Notes: generated by a model from the sequence alone, not told the origin. A stretch of DNA of 64,000 nt from Rhizobium lentis (GCF_014200175.1 NZ_JACHBD010000004.1:1-64000); one strand, 5' to 3'; numbered from the stretch's first letter, positions 48,217 to 58,843 are shown. Numbers and translations: made by a program.

Positions 48217-48684
48217 TCAGCCCAGAACCGGGATGCAGCGCACCTCGGTCTTCACGGAGTTGGCGATGAAACATTCGTCGTGGGCGCGATGGTGCAGCGC
48301 TTCAAGCTCGCTCAACGAGGGCTGCTTGTCGCCGGAAAAGGCCACATGTGGGCGGAGCGTGACGACGGTCATGGCGAGACGGCCTTCGGCATTCTTCTCC
48401 ATGATGCCCTCGGCGGCGTCGGTGTAGCTGTCGACGCAAAAGCGGCGTTTGGCGGCGATCGACAGGAACCAAAGCATGTGGCAGCTGGAGAGCGAGGCGA
48501 CAAAAGCCTCTTCCGGATCGACGGCGTCTCCGGCGGAATAAGGAAGCGGAACGACATGTGAGGAGGAGGACGCCCTCACCTCGATGCCGCCGTCGAAGGT
48601 CCAGCGGTGGGCGCGGCTGTAGCGGCTGTCGGTGAAGGTTTCGCCGTTGCGCTCCCAGGCGATCGTTGCGCCGTATGTGGCCAT
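48217..48684 (-). CDS. OsmC family protein (organic hydroperoxide or stress type)
   Basis: A 155-residue protein with the OsmC-like pattern: PEEAFVASLSSCHMLWFLSIAAKRRF carries the first reactive cysteine in SSCHM, and the second cysteine may be DECFIANSV. This is the YhfA/OsmC-like arrangement, consistent with thiol peroxidase activity on organic hydroperoxides. It has no signal peptide. It lies 20 bases after the mfd stop on the same strand and may be read through from mfd. Substrate specificity is not known. Confidence 0.83.
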   Translation of the reverse strand: MATYGATIAWERNGETFTDSRYSRAHRWTFDGGIEVRASSSSHVVPLPYSAGDAVDPEEAFVASLSSCHMLWFLSIAAKRRFCVDSYTDAAEGIMEKNAEGRLAMTVVTLRPHVAFSGDKQPSLSELEALHHRAHDECFIANSVKTEVRCIPVLG

Positions 48685-48704
48685 GCCTGCCTCCCTCCCT
48701 CTGT

Positions 48705-51700
48705 TTATTTCGCCATCTCGGCCAGTTGCGTCATGATAACAGCGGCGCCCTGCAGGCGCTTTTCCGGGGTCGGCAGATCGCGGGTCAGGAACAGGCTGTG
48801 ATCGGGGCGGATCTTCGCCATCGTGCCCTGCTTGCCGATATAGCCGACGAGATTTGCCGGGTTCGGGAATTCCTTATTGCGGAACTGCACGACGACGCCC
48901 TTCGGGCCGGCGTCGAGCTTTTCGACATTGGCGGTGCGGCAGAGCGACTTGATATAGACGATCTTCAGGAGATGCTGGACTTCGATCGGCATCGGGCCGA
49001 AGCGGTCGATCATCTCCGCACCGAAGCCGTCGATCTCCTTGAGTTCGGTGAGTTCGCCGAGACGGCGGTAAAGCGCCATGCGCAGATGCAGATCGGGAAC
49101 GTAATCTTCCGGGATCATCACCGTCGTACCGACCGAGATTTGCGGCGACCAGCCGGTATCATGGATTTCGTCGATGCCCTTGACCTCGGCGACCGCCTCT
49201 TCCAGCATCTGCTGGTAGAGTTCGAAGCCGACCTCCTTGATATGGCCGGACTGCTCCTCGCCGAGCAGATTGCCGGCGCCGCGGATATCGAGGTCGTGGC
49301 TTGCCAGCTGGAAGCCGGCGCCGAGTGTATCCAAGGACTGCAGCACCTTCAGCCGACGGTCGGCCGTTGCCGTCAGCACCTTGTTTACAGGCAGGGTGAA
49401 GAGCGCAAAAGCGCGCACCTTCGAGCGGCCGACGCGGCCGCGCAGCTGATAGAGCTGGGCAAGGCCGAACATATCGGCGCGGTGGACGATCAGCGTGTTG
49501 GCTGTCGGCACGTCGAGGCCGGATTCGACGATCGTGGTCGACAGCAGCACATCGTAACGGCCTTCATAGAAGGCGTTCATGATGTCTTCGAGTTCGCCGG
49601 CCGGCATCTGGCCATGGGCGACGGCGACCTTCAGCTCCGGCACGTCGGACTGCAGGAAGGCCTGCACATCTGCGAGATCGGCGAGCCTCGGGCAAACATA
49701 GAAGCTCTGGCCGCCGCGATAGTGCTCACGCATCAGCGTCTCGCGGATGACCAGGCTGTCGAAAGGCGAGATGAAGGTGCGCACCGCCATGCGATCGACC
49801 GGCGGCGTGGTGATCAACGACAGTTCGCGCACCCCGGTCATGGCGAGCTGCAGCGTGCGCGGGATCGGCGTCGCGGAAAGCGTCAGCACATGCACGTCGC
49901 TCTTCAGCTCCTTCAACCGCTCCTTGTGCTTCACGCCGAAATGCTGCTCTTCGTCGATGACGAGCAGGCCGAGATTGGCGAATTTGATGCCGGCGCCGAG
50001 CAGAGCATGGGTGCCGACGACGATATCGGTCTTGCCTTCGGAGACTTCCTTCTTGGTCAGCGCCAGTTCCTTGGCGCCGACAAGCCGCGAGGCTTGCTGG
50101 ATGCGCACCGGCAGGCCGCGAAAACGCTCGGAGAAAGTCTTGAAATGCTGGCGGGCGAGCAAGGTCGTCGGCACGACGACGGCAACCTGGACGCCGTTCA
50201 TCGCGGCGACGAAGGCGGCGCGCAAGGCCACTTCCGTCTTGCCGAAGCCGACGTCGCCGCAGACGAGGCGATCCATCGGTCGGCCGGCGCCGAGATCGGA
50301 GCGTACGGCTTCGATGGCATTGTCCTGGTCTTCGGTCTCGTCATAGGGGAAGCGGGCGGCAAACTCGTCGTAAAGTCCGTCCGGGGTCGTCAGAACAGGC
50401 GCATGGCGCGTCAGGCGCTCGGCGGCGATGCGGATCAGCGCATCCGCCATGTCGAGCAGCCGCTTCTTGAGCTTGGCCTTGCGCATCTGCCAGGCGCCGC
50501 CGCCGAGCTTGTCGAGCTGAGTATCCGTCCCCTCCCCGCCATAGCGCGAGAGCAGATCGATGTTTTCGACCGGCAGGAAGAGTTTGGCCTCGTCGGCATA
50601 TTGCAGTTCGAGGCAGGCATGCGGGGCGCCTGCCGCCTCGATGGTCTTGAGGCCGATAAAGCGGCCGATGCCGTGTTCGGCATGGACGACGATCGAGCCC
50701 TCGTCGAGGCCGGCGACCTCGGCGATGAAATCGGCGGCGCGCTTGCGGCGCTTGGAGCGGCGCACCATGCGGTCGCCGAGAATATCCTGCTCGCCGATGA
50801 CGACGAGATCGCCGGCCTCGAAACCGGATTCGAGATTGAGCACCGCGGCCGCCGCCTCGCCTTTACCCAGCGTGCCGAGATCCTTCAGCGCCTCGACCGG
50901 CTTCACCTTTTCCAGACCATGTTCGTTCAGCACCTGCAGCAGGCGCTCCAGCGAACCTTCGGTCCAGGCGGTGACCAACACCTTCGCCCCGCCGGCGCGG
51001 CGGTCGGCGATGTGCTTGACGACGACGTCGAAGATATTGACGCGTTCGGCATCGCCGCCGCCTTCGGCATTTGAGCGGGCCCAGCGCTGGCCCTGGCGAG
51101 CCTCGATGTTGACGACCCGCCTCGCCTCGCCCTCTATCTCGTTGAAGGGGCTGATGCGAATCGCGCCGAGTGCGTCGAGAGTCTTGGCGAAAAGCATGCT
51201 GTCCAGGTAGAGCTGCCCCGGCGCCACCGGCTTGTAGGGCGTGCCCTGCGCCATCTGTCCCTTGGCCGGCTGGCCGGAATTCAGCCGGGCGTCGAAATAA
51301 TCGAGGACGAGCTTGGAGCGTTCTTCCGCCGCCTCCCGCACGGTGTGGTCGGTGACGACTCGGAAGCCGCTGAGATAATCGAAGACGGTATCGAGCTTCT
51401 CGTAGAAGAACGGCAGCCAGTGTTCCATGCCGGGGTAACGGCGGCCTTCGGAGACGGCGAGATAGAGCGCGTCATCGCGAGTCGTCGCGCCGAAAGCCGA
51501 CAGGTAATTCTTGCGAAAGCGGCTGATCGTATCCGGCGTCAGCGTCACCTCGCTCATCGGGTTGAGATCGAGCGAACGCACCTGGCCGGTCGTGCGCTGG
51601 CTCGCCGGATCGAAGCTGCGGATCGTTTCCAGCGTATCGCCGAAGAAATCGAGGCGGACCGGCTCTTCCGATCCCGGCACGAAGACGTCGAGAATGCCGC

Positions 51701-52208
51701 CGCGCACGGCATATTCGCCGACCTCGCGAACGGTCGCGACACGGTCGAAACCGTTGCGCTCCAGACGTCCGGCGAGATCGTCCATGCGCAGCTGGTTGCC
51801 GGGACGGGCCGAAAAGCTCAGGCTTTCAATGACATCCTGCGGCGCCACCTTCTGCAACATGGCATTGGCGGTGACGAGCACGATTGCCGCATGCGGCTTT
51901 TTGCGATGGGCGATGAGGCCGCCGAGCGCGGCCAGCCGGCGGGCCGAGGTATCGGCGCTCGGCGAGACGCGGTCATAGGGCAGACAGTCCCAGGCCGGCA
52001 GGGTGAGAACCGGAATGTCGGGGGCGACGAAGCCGAGCATCTGCTCGAGATCGACCATGCGATGGCCGTCTGACATGACATAGGCGACCGGCTCTCCCGT
52101 GCGGGCGAGTTCGGCGAGCAGCAGCGGTTCAAGGCCGGCAGGCACATTGCCGATCGTCAGCGGCTCGGCAATGGCCGCCAGCTTATTCGCATCGAAACCA
52201 GGGATCAT
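48705..52208 (-). CDS. mfd: Transcription-repair coupling factor
   Basis: A 1167-residue DNA translocase that removes stalled RNA polymerase and recruits UvrA. From the N-terminus: the UvrB-homology region (LPAWDCLPYDRVSPS), the RNA-polymerase-interacting Tudor-like domain (VVHAEHGIGRFIGLKTIE), helicase motifs CGDVGFGKTEVALRAAF (Walker A), VIDEEQHFG, TLSATPIPRTLQ, and the TRG/RecG-like C-terminal region. Length is normal. The ATG overlaps the sdhE stop by four bases. A long open frame on the opposite strand is an antisense artefact. Confidence 0.97.
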   Translation of the reverse strand: MIPGFDANKLAAIAEPLTIGNVPAGLEPLLLAELARTGEPVAYVMSDGHRMVDLEQMLGFVAPDIPVLTLPAWDCLPYDRVSPSADTSARRLAALGGLIAHRKKPHAAIVLVTANAMLQKVAPQDVIESLSFSARPGNQLRMDDLAGRLERNGFDRVATVREVGEYAVRGGILDVFVPGSEEPVRLDFFGDTLETIRSFDPASQRTTGQVRSLDLNPMSEVTLTPDTISRFRKNYLSAFGATTRDDALYLAVSEGRRYPGMEHWLPFFYEKLDTVFDYLSGFRVVTDHTVREAAEERSKLVLDYFDARLNSGQPAKGQMAQGTPYKPVAPGQLYLDSMLFAKTLDALGAIRISPFNEIEGEARRVVNIEARQGQRWARSNAEGGGDAERVNIFDVVVKHIADRRAGGAKVLVTAWTEGSLERLLQVLNEHGLEKVKPVEALKDLGTLGKGEAAAAVLNLESGFEAGDLVVIGEQDILGDRMVRRSKRRKRAADFIAEVAGLDEGSIVVHAEHGIGRFIGLKTIEAAGAPHACLELQYADEAKLFLPVENIDLLSRYGGEGTDTQLDKLGGGAWQMRKAKLKKRLLDMADALIRIAAERLTRHAPVLTTPDGLYDEFAARFPYDETEDQDNAIEAVRSDLGAGRPMDRLVCGDVGFGKTEVALRAAFVAAMNGVQVAVVVPTTLLARQHFKTFSERFRGLPVRIQQASRLVGAKELALTKKEVSEGKTDIVVGTHALLGAGIKFANLGLLVIDEEQHFGVKHKERLKELKSDVHVLTLSATPIPRTLQLAMTGVRELSLITTPPVDRMAVRTFISPFDSLVIRETLMREHYRGGQSFYVCPRLADLADVQAFLQSDVPELKVAVAHGQMPAGELEDIMNAFYEGRYDVLLSTTIVESGLDVPTANTLIVHRADMFGLAQLYQLRGRVGRSKVRAFALFTLPVNKVLTATADRRLKVLQSLDTLGAGFQLASHDLDIRGAGNLLGEEQSGHIKEVGFELYQQMLEEAVAEVKGIDEIHDTGWSPQISVGTTVMIPEDYVPDLHLRMALYRRLGELTELKEIDGFGAEMIDRFGPMPIEVQHLLKIVYIKSLCRTANVEKLDAGPKGVVVQFRNKEFPNPANLVGYIGKQGTMAKIRPDHSLFLTRDLPTPEKRLQGAAVIMTQLAEMAK

Positions 52209-52510
52209 TCCGGCGTCCTGAGGGGCTTGTCGAAATCGGGCGTATAGGCCGCAAGGCGGGCAAACATCGGTGTCTGGAAACGCTCAGGCACCGGCCAGGT
52301 TCCCATGATCCAGCGGACGAGATCATTGTCTTCCTCGGCCATGATCGTTTCGAACTCGTCGAGCTCGGCTTCCGAAAGCGTCGCGATCTCGGCTTCGGCG
52401 AACTGACCGAAGACCAGATCCATCTCGCGGATCCCGCGATGACAGCAGCGGAAAAGGACGCGGCGGCGGCGCGGGTCGAGACCGGCACTCGTGAGCGTGA
52501 CACCTGTCAT
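52205..52510 (-). CDS. sdhE: Succinate dehydrogenase assembly factor SdhE (FAD assembly factor family)
   Basis: A 101-residue protein with the SdhE/Sdh5 hallmark RGIREMD (RGxxE) in CCHRGIREMDLVFGQF and the following acidic helices (LSEAELDEFETIMAEEDNDLVRWIMG). It helps attach FAD to the SdhA flavoprotein. ATG 52510, after GAAGG, is chosen; a longer frame from 52588 lacks a ribosome-binding site. It overlaps mfd by four bases (ATGA) and is divergent from recG. Confidence 0.9.
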   Translation of the reverse strand: MTGVTLTSAGLDPRRRRVLFRCCHRGIREMDLVFGQFAEAEIATLSEAELDEFETIMAEEDNDLVRWIMGTWPVPERFQTPMFARLAAYTPDFDKPLRTPE

Positions 52511-52602
52511 GGCATTACCTTCCTGTTGATGCGCCTCTATAGCCCCTCGAAAGCGGCTTGTCAGCCTTGCCAAGGCCGCATTGTTCATCGCATTTTGGCC
52601 TC

Positions 52603-54708
52603 ATGCGCCCCGCCATTCTCGATCCGCTGTTTTCCCCCATTTCGGGCCTTCCGGGCGTCGGCCCGAAGGTCGCCGAACTACTCGTCAAGCTGCTCGGGCG
52701 CGAGACGGTGGAGGATTGCCGGGTCATCGATCTTCTCTTCCATGCGCCCTTCTCGCTGATCGACCGGCGCAACCAGCCTGGGATAGCCTTGGCGCCGCAG
52801 GGCGCGATCGTAACGATCACCGCGCGCGTCGACCGCCACCAAGTGCCGCCGCGCGGCAAAAGCAATGTGCCCTACCGCGTCTTCCTGCATGACGAGACCG
52901 GCGAGCTGACGCTGGTCTTCTTCCGCGGACAGGCGGCCTGGCTGGAAAAGCAGCTGCCGATTGATGCCGAGGTGACGGTCAGCGGCAAGGTCGACTGGTT
53001 CAACGGCCGCGCCTCGATGGTGCATCCGGACTACATCGTCAGAGCGGAGGAAGCCGAGAACCTGCCGCTGGTCGAGCCGATCTATCCGCTGACGGCAGGG
53101 CTTTCACCGAAGACATTGCGCAAGATCATCGATGCCGCGCTGCCGCGTTTTCCCGAGCTGCCGGAATGGATAGACCCGGCGCTGGCGCAGAAGCAGGGGC
53201 TGCCCTCGATCCGCGACAGCTTCCACATGCTGCACGAGCCGCGCGACCCGTCCGATATCGACCCGCAGGCCCCAGCGCGGCGGCGGCTCGCCTATGACGA
53301 GTTCCTCGCCGGCCAGCTTTCGCTGAGCCTGGTGCGTCAGAGGCTGCGCAAGGTAGCGGGCCAGCCGTTGCAGGCGACGGGGGCGGTCAGCGCCAAGATT
53401 CAGAAGACCCTACCCTTCTCACTTACATCAAGTCAGAAAGAGGCGATCGCCGACATTCTGAAGGACATGGCGGGCACCGAACGCATGCTGCGGCTGCTGC
53501 AGGGCGATGTCGGTTCCGGCAAGACCCTGGTTGCGCTGATGTCGATGGCAGCGGTGATCGAGAGCGGCGGCCAGGCGGTACTGATGGCGCCGACCGAAAT
53601 CCTGGCGCGCCAGCACCACGCGACGATCTCCAAATTTGCCGCCTCCGCCGGCCTCGGCATCGAGGTGCTGACCGGTCGCACCAAGGGGCGCGAGCGGGAG
53701 GAGATCCTGGAGCGCATCGCCTCGGGCGCAGCACAGATCGTCGTCGGCACACATGCGCTGTTCCAGGACAGCGTCACTTACGCCAATCTCATGCTTGCCG
53801 TCGTCGACGAACAGCACCGTTTCGGCGTGCATCAGCGCCTCCGGCTGACCGCCAAAGGCATCTCGCCGCACATGCTCGTCATGACGGCAACGCCGATCCC
53901 GCGCACGCTGGTGCTCGCCGCCTTCGGCGACATGGATGTTTCCAAGCTCACGGAAAAACCGGCCGGCCGCAAGCCGATCCAGACGATCACCGTGCCAATG
54001 GAGCGCACCGGCGAGATCGTCGGCCGGCTGCAGAGCGCGCTTGCCGAGGGCAAGAAGGCCTACTGGATCTGCCCGCTGGTCGAAGAATCCGAAGAGCTCG
54101 ACCTGATGTCGGCAGAGGAGCGGCATGCGACGTTGGTCTCGGCACTCGGCCCCGATATCGGCCTCATCCACGGCCGCATGAGCGGGCCGGAGAAGGATGC
54201 GGCGATGATGGCGTTCAAGAACGGCGAAACCCGGCTGCTCGTCGCCACCACCGTCGTCGAGGTCGGCGTCGACGTGCCGGATGCGACGATCATGGTGATC
54301 GAACATGCCGAACGCTTCGGCCTTGCGCAATTACACCAGCTGCGCGGCCGGGTCGGACGCGGGCACGAGGCCTCGACCTGCATCCTGCTCTACAAGGGGC
54401 CGCTCGGCGAAACCGGCCATGCCCGGCTTTCGATCATGCGGGAGACGGAAGACGGTTTCCGCATCGCCGAGGAGGATCTGAAGCTGCGCGGCGAAGGCGA
54501 GCTGCTCGGAACCCGCCAGTCCGGCACGCCGGGTTTTCGCATCGCCAGCCTCGAGGCGCATGCCGACCTGCTCGAGATCGCCCGCAAGGATGCGGCCTAT
54601 CTCATCGAGCGCGATCCGGAGCTGACGGGCGAACGAGGACAGGCGATTCGCACGCTTCTCTATCTGTTCCGCCGCGACGAGGCGATCCGCTTCCTGAGGG
54701 CTGGTTAA
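52603..54708 (+). CDS. recG: ATP-dependent DNA helicase RecG
   Basis: A 701-residue branch-migration helicase that reverses stalled forks and processes Holliday junctions. The N-terminal wedge OB-fold (GAIVTITARVDRHQVPPRGKS and YRVFLHDETGELTLVFF in segments) is followed by helicase motifs GDVGSGKTLVALMSM, VVDEQHRFGVHQ, MTATPIPRTL, VEVGVDVPDATIMVIE and QLRGRVGRG. ATG 52603 has a weak ribosome-binding site; the alternative at 52558 would add an unrelated leader. Its stop overlaps the convergent DUF502 gene. Confidence 0.97.
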   Translation: MRPAILDPLFSPISGLPGVGPKVAELLVKLLGRETVEDCRVIDLLFHAPFSLIDRRNQPGIALAPQGAIVTITARVDRHQVPPRGKSNVPYRVFLHDETGELTLVFFRGQAAWLEKQLPIDAEVTVSGKVDWFNGRASMVHPDYIVRAEEAENLPLVEPIYPLTAGLSPKTLRKIIDAALPRFPELPEWIDPALAQKQGLPSIRDSFHMLHEPRDPSDIDPQAPARRRLAYDEFLAGQLSLSLVRQRLRKVAGQPLQATGAVSAKIQKTLPFSLTSSQKEAIADILKDMAGTERMLRLLQGDVGSGKTLVALMSMAAVIESGGQAVLMAPTEILARQHHATISKFAASAGLGIEVLTGRTKGREREEILERIASGAAQIVVGTHALFQDSVTYANLMLAVVDEQHRFGVHQRLRLTAKGISPHMLVMTATPIPRTLVLAAFGDMDVSKLTEKPAGRKPIQTITVPMERTGEIVGRLQSALAEGKKAYWICPLVEESEELDLMSAEERHATLVSALGPDIGLIHGRMSGPEKDAAMMAFKNGETRLLVATTVVEVGVDVPDATIMVIEHAERFGLAQLHQLRGRVGRGHEASTCILLYKGPLGETGHARLSIMRETEDGFRIAEEDLKLRGEGELLGTRQSGTPGFRIASLEAHADLLEIARKDAAYLIERDPELTGERGQAIRTLLYLFRRDEAIRFLRAG

Positions 54709-55412
54709 TCGGCTTTCGAAACCGCCACCGGCTTCGGCCGTGGCAAATGCTTCTGCTTCGGCTCGGACGGCTTGTGTTCGGGAGCCACCAGGCCGCCGGA
54801 GATCAGGAACTTGGCGGCGTCTTCCGCGCTCATGTCGAGCATGACGATCTTTTCGCGCGGCACGAAAATGAGGAAACCGGCTGTCGGCACAGGGGTCGGC
54901 GGCAGGAAAACGGCCACCATGTCCTGACCCATGGCGTTGAACTTCGATGCGATCTCGCCCTTGGCGTCGGTGGCGACGAAAACCAGAGCCCAGAGGCCAG
55001 GCCCCGGATACTCGATGAGGCCCACTTTCTTGAAGGAGTTCGACTGGTCCTTCAGCACGGTTTCGAAGATCTGCTTCACGCTTCTATAAATCGTGCGAAC
55101 CAGCGGCATGCGCTGGACGATCGATTCGCCGAAACGGACGATGCTCTGGCCGATGAGGTTCTTGCCGAGGAAGCCGACGACGGTGATCAGCACGATGGCG
55201 ATCAGCAGCCCGAAGCCGGGAATGGCGAAATTCAGATAGCTTTCCGGATTCCAGCGCGCCGGAATATAGGGCCTCACCCAGCTGTCCGACCAGTGGATGA
55301 AGGTCCAGGTCAGCCAGATGGTAATGGCGATCGGCGCGCAGATAATCAGGCCCGCGAGAAAGTTGTTTCTCAGCCGGGTTGCCACCGGCATTCTGGGGGT
55401 ATTGTCGGTCAT
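54705..55412 (-). CDS. DUF502 family membrane protein
   Basis: A 235-residue protein with two membrane segments (NNFLAGLIICAPIAITIWLTW and IPGFGLLIAIVLITVVGFLG in segments) and the family blocks PLVRTIYRSVKQIFETVLKD, VGLIEYPGPGLWALVFVAT and FLPPTPVPTAGFLIFVPRE. The soluble tail is Lys/Pro-rich. AGGAAAC precedes ATG 55412. No activity is known for the family; a plant homologue (COV1) affects vascular patterning. It lies between recG (convergent, overlapping) and glmS on the same strand. Confidence 0.88.
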   Translation of the reverse strand: MTDNTPRMPVATRLRNNFLAGLIICAPIAITIWLTWTFIHWSDSWVRPYIPARWNPESYLNFAIPGFGLLIAIVLITVVGFLGKNLIGQSIVRFGESIVQRMPLVRTIYRSVKQIFETVLKDQSNSFKKVGLIEYPGPGLWALVFVATDAKGEIASKFNAMGQDMVAVFLPPTPVPTAGFLIFVPREKIVMLDMSAEDAAKFLISGGLVAPEHKPSEPKQKHLPRPKPVAVSKAD

Positions 55413-55545
55413 CGTTTCCTGATGAACTCCATCTAGTCCTGGACAGGCCGGAACGCCGGCCCTCCCCCTTGTCCGCACTCCAAAATTGCCAGAATTCGGG
55501 GCGTCGTACAACATGTTTCGGCGCCGGAAATCCGGCATTACAGGC

Positions 55546-57372
55546 TTATTCCACGGTCACGGATTTCGCCAGGTTGCGGGGCTGGTCGACGTCGGTGCCC
55601 ATGAAGACGGCTGTGTGGTAGGCAAGCAGCTGGATCGGCAGCGAGAAGATCATCGGCGCGATGATTTCATCGACGACAGGCAGGGTAATCGTCGCCATGG
55701 TCGGCAGCTTCGAGGCCGCGGCACCCGCTTCGTCGGTAATGAAAATGATGCGGCCGCCGCGGGCTGCGACCTCCTGCATGTTGGAAACGGTCTTTTCGAA
55801 GAAACGGTCGTAGGGCGCAATGACGATAACAGGCATGTTTTCGTCGATCAGCGCGATCGGCCCGTGCTTCAATTCGCCGGCGGCATAACCTTCGGCGTGG
55901 ATATAGGAGATTTCCTTGAGCTTCAGCGCCCCCTCCATGGCAAGCGGGAAGCTGGTGCCGCGGCCGAGATAAAGCACGTCCTTGCATTTCGACAGTTCGC
56001 GCGACAGGCTTTCCATCTGCGGCTGGATGAGGTTCAGCACCCGGCTCATGACGCGCGGCATTTCGGCGAGATGACGCACCAGGGCCCTCTCCTCCTCAGT
56101 GCTCACCGTACCGCGCGCCTTGCCGGCGCCGATCGCCAGCGACGCCAACACGGCGAGCTGGCAGGTGAAGGCCTTGGTCGAGGCGACGCCGATTTCCGGG
56201 CCGGCCATGATCGGGAAGACGGCATCGGATTCGCGGGCGATCGTCGATTCGCGGACGTTGACGACGGCGCCAATCTTCAGGCCGTTGTCGCGGCAGTAGC
56301 GCAGCGAGGCCAGCGTATCGGCGGTTTCGCCGGACTGCGAGATGAAGAGTGCCGCCTGCGAGGGCGAGAGCGGCATTTCGCGGTAACGGAATTCAGAGGC
56401 GACGTCGATCTCGACCGGCAGGCGGGCATAACGCTCGAACCAGTATTTGCCGACGAGACCGGCGAGATAGGCGGTGCCGCAGGCCGAGATCGCCAGGCCG
56501 GTCGCCGCCTTGAAGTCAATCGCTGCGGCATTGGCGCCGATGGTGTTCTCGGCGAAATCGACATAGTGGCTGAGCGCATGGGAGATCACCTCCGGCTGCT
56601 CGTATATTTCCTTTTCCATGAAGTGGCGGTGATTGCCCTTGTCGACGACATAGGCGGTCGCCTGCGAGATCTGCCGGGCGCGCTTGACCGGTTTGCCGGC
56701 GAAATCCAGGACCGAGACGCTATCGCGGGTGATGACGGCGCAGTCGCCGTCGACGAGATAGGTGATCTCGTTAGTGAAGGGCGAAAGCGCGATGGCGTCC
56801 GAGCCGAGGAACATCTCGCCGCGACCATAGCCCACGGCAAGCGGCGGGCCGGAACGGGCGGCCATGATCGTGTCGGGATCGGCCTTGAGCATGACGGCCA
56901 GCGCATAGGCGCCGGTCACCCGGTTCAGCATTTTCAGCATGGCGGCGCGCGGCTCGAGGCCTTCGCGCAGATATTTCGCCATCAGCTGGGCGACGACTTC
57001 GGTGTCGGTCTGGGTTTCGAAGACCGAGCCGTCCGCGGTCAGTTCGTCGCGCAGCTCGGAGAAGTTTTCGATGATGCCGTTATGGACGACGGCGACACCT
57101 TCGACGAAATGCGGATGGGCATTGGTCTCATTGGGCACGCCATGGGTAGCCCAGCGCGTATGGGCAATTCCGACCGTGCCGGGCAGCGGTTCGACGTCGA
57201 GGCGCTTTTCCAAGTTGAAGAGCTTGCCCTCGGCGCGGCGGCGATCCATCACCCCCTCGTGGACGGTGGCGACGCCAGCGGAATCATAACCACGATATTC
57301 GAGGCGCTTCAGCGCATCGACCAGGCGCCCGGCAACAGGCTGAGTTCCGACGATCCCCACAATTCCGCACAT
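55546..57372 (-). CDS. glmS: Glutamine-fructose-6-phosphate aminotransferase (isomerizing)
   Basis: A 608-residue enzyme making glucosamine-6-phosphate, the entry to UDP-GlcNAc. The glutaminase half begins MCGIVGIVG with catalytic Cys2 and includes HTRWATHG and HNGIIENF; the isomerase half has two SIS domains (SQSGETADTLASL, GRGTSFPLAMEGALKLKEISYIHAEGYAAGELKHGP in segments). It ends in the conserved DQPRNLAKSVTVE. It lies 109 bases after glmU and is probably in one operon with it. No ribozyme is expected or seen upstream. Confidence 0.98.
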   Translation of the reverse strand: MCGIVGIVGTQPVAGRLVDALKRLEYRGYDSAGVATVHEGVMDRRRAEGKLFNLEKRLDVEPLPGTVGIAHTRWATHGVPNETNAHPHFVEGVAVVHNGIIENFSELRDELTADGSVFETQTDTEVVAQLMAKYLREGLEPRAAMLKMLNRVTGAYALAVMLKADPDTIMAARSGPPLAVGYGRGEMFLGSDAIALSPFTNEITYLVDGDCAVITRDSVSVLDFAGKPVKRARQISQATAYVVDKGNHRHFMEKEIYEQPEVISHALSHYVDFAENTIGANAAAIDFKAATGLAISACGTAYLAGLVGKYWFERYARLPVEIDVASEFRYREMPLSPSQAALFISQSGETADTLASLRYCRDNGLKIGAVVNVRESTIARESDAVFPIMAGPEIGVASTKAFTCQLAVLASLAIGAGKARGTVSTEEERALVRHLAEMPRVMSRVLNLIQPQMESLSRELSKCKDVLYLGRGTSFPLAMEGALKLKEISYIHAEGYAAGELKHGPIALIDENMPVIVIAPYDRFFEKTVSNMQEVAARGGRIIFITDEAGAAASKLPTMATITLPVVDEIIAPMIFSLPIQLLAYHTAVFMGTDVDQPRNLAKSVTVE

Positions 57373-57481
57373 GCAATATCCCCTAAGCCTCCGATAACGC
57401 GGCCAGTCCTAACGATTTCGGCTTATTTCTCAATGGTCTCGGCGGTCACTTTCAATTTCCGCCGGTTACGGAAAGCGGGCT

Positions 57482-58843
57482 CTAAGTCTTGGCCTTCTTC
57501 GCCGCCTTGATGGCGAGTGCGCGCTCGCGCAGCAGGGAAGCACGGCCGGGCTTGATCTCCTGGCGGGCACGGCCGAGCGCCAGCGCATCGGCCGGCACGT
57601 CGGCGGTGATGACACTACCGGAGCCGACATAAGCGCCGTCGCCGATCGTCACCGGCGCGACCAGTGAGGAGTTGGAGCCGATAAAGGCGTTCTCGCCAAT
57701 CACCGTCTCGCTCTTGTTGACCCCGTCATAATTGCAGGTGATCGTGCCGGCGCCGATATTGCTGCCGGCGCCGATGACGGCATCGCCGATATAGGTGAGG
57801 TGGTTGACCTTGGCGCCCTCACCCAACCGGCCATTCTTGACTTCGCAGAAATTGCCGACCTTCGCGCCGTTTGCGAGATCGGTACCCGGCCGCAGCCGCG
57901 CGAAGGGACCAACGGTCGCGCCCCGGCTGACATGAGCGCCTTCGATATGCGAGAAAGCGTGAATGACGGCGCCGCTGTCGATCACGGCGCCGAGACCGAA
58001 GACAACGTTCGGCTCGATCAGCGCATCCTGGCCGATGACTGTATCGTAGGAGAGGAACACCGTTTCCGGTGCGATCATGGTGACGCCCGCCAGCATCATC
58101 TCGCGGCGGCGGCGCTCCTGCCACAAGCGCTCGATAATCGCGAGTTCCGCGCGGTTGTTGCAGCCGGTCATTTCGATTTCGGGGGCATCGACGGCGGTGA
58201 CGCGACAGCCGAGCGAGCGGGCGATCTCGACGAGATCGGTCAGATAGAATTCGCCCTTGGCATTGGAATTGCCGATGCGCGAGAGGAGATCGAGCGCCTT
58301 GCGGCCGTTGATCACCATCAGTCCGCTGTTGCACCAGGTCACAGTGCGCTCGGCATCGGTCGCATCCTTCTCTTCGCGGATGGCGATCAATTCACCGTCC
58401 TTGACGAGCAGGCGGCCGTAGCCGGTCGGGCGGTCGGTGTGGAAACCGATCACGACGATGTCGCTGCCCTCGGCAAGCTCCTGGCGGGCAGCCTTCAGCG
58501 GCTCGCCGGTCTGCAGCGGCACGTCGCCATAGGTGACGAGGATGTCGTCATACCCCCTGGCGATCGCTTCGCGCGCCGCCAGCACTGCGTGGCCGGTGCC
58601 GAGGCGCTGCTGCTGCAGATAGGATTCGACGCCGACACCGTTGATGCTGGCAGCCTTTGCCACCTCCTCGGCGTCGCGGCCCACGACAAGGGCGACGGCG
58701 GAAATGCCGGCGGAGGCGACCGCCTCGACCACATGGGCGATCATCGGCCGCCCGGCGACCGGATGCAGCACCTTCGATTTCGAGGATTTCATCCGCGTGC
58801 TGTCACCGGCGGCAAGGATGACGGCAAGGCAAGTACGTTCCAT
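57482..58843 (-). CDS. glmU: Bifunctional N-acetylglucosamine-1-P uridyltransferase / glucosamine-1-P acetyltransferase
   Basis: A 453-residue enzyme performing the last two steps to UDP-GlcNAc. The N-terminal pyrophosphorylase has [20 protein letters not shown], a slight variant of the usual LAAGxGTRM, then TYGDVPL and [16 protein letters not shown]. The C-terminal left-handed beta-helix shows hexapeptide repeats ([50 protein letters not shown]). It is followed by glmS. This supplies peptidoglycan and lipopolysaccharide precursors. Confidence 0.97.
   Translation of the reverse strand: MERTCLAVILAAGDSTRMKSSKSKVLHPVAGRPMIAHVVEAVASAGISAVALVVGRDAEEVAKAASINGVGVESYLQQQRLGTGHAVLAAREAIARGYDDILVTYGDVPLQTGEPLKAARQELAEGSDIVVIGFHTDRPTGYGRLLVKDGELIAIREEKDATDAERTVTWCNSGLMVINGRKALDLLSRIGNSNAKGEFYLTDLVEIARSLGCRVTAVDAPEIEMTGCNNRAELAIIERLWQERRRREMMLAGVTMIAPETVFLSYDTVIGQDALIEPNVVFGLGAVIDSGAVIHAFSHIEGAHVSRGATVGPFARLRPGTDLANGAKVGNFCEVKNGRLGEGAKVNHLTYIGDAVIGAGSNIGAGTITCNYDGVNKSETVIGENAFIGSNSSLVAPVTIGDGAYVGSGSVITADVPADALALGRARQEIKPGRASLLRERALAIKAAKKAKT

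Noticed and set aside
48666..51074. 802-residue plus-strand open frame
   Set aside because: Antisense to mfd and rich in Arg/His/Asp; no domain.
55486..57510. 674-residue plus-strand open frame
   Set aside because: Antisense to glmS, which is unambiguous.
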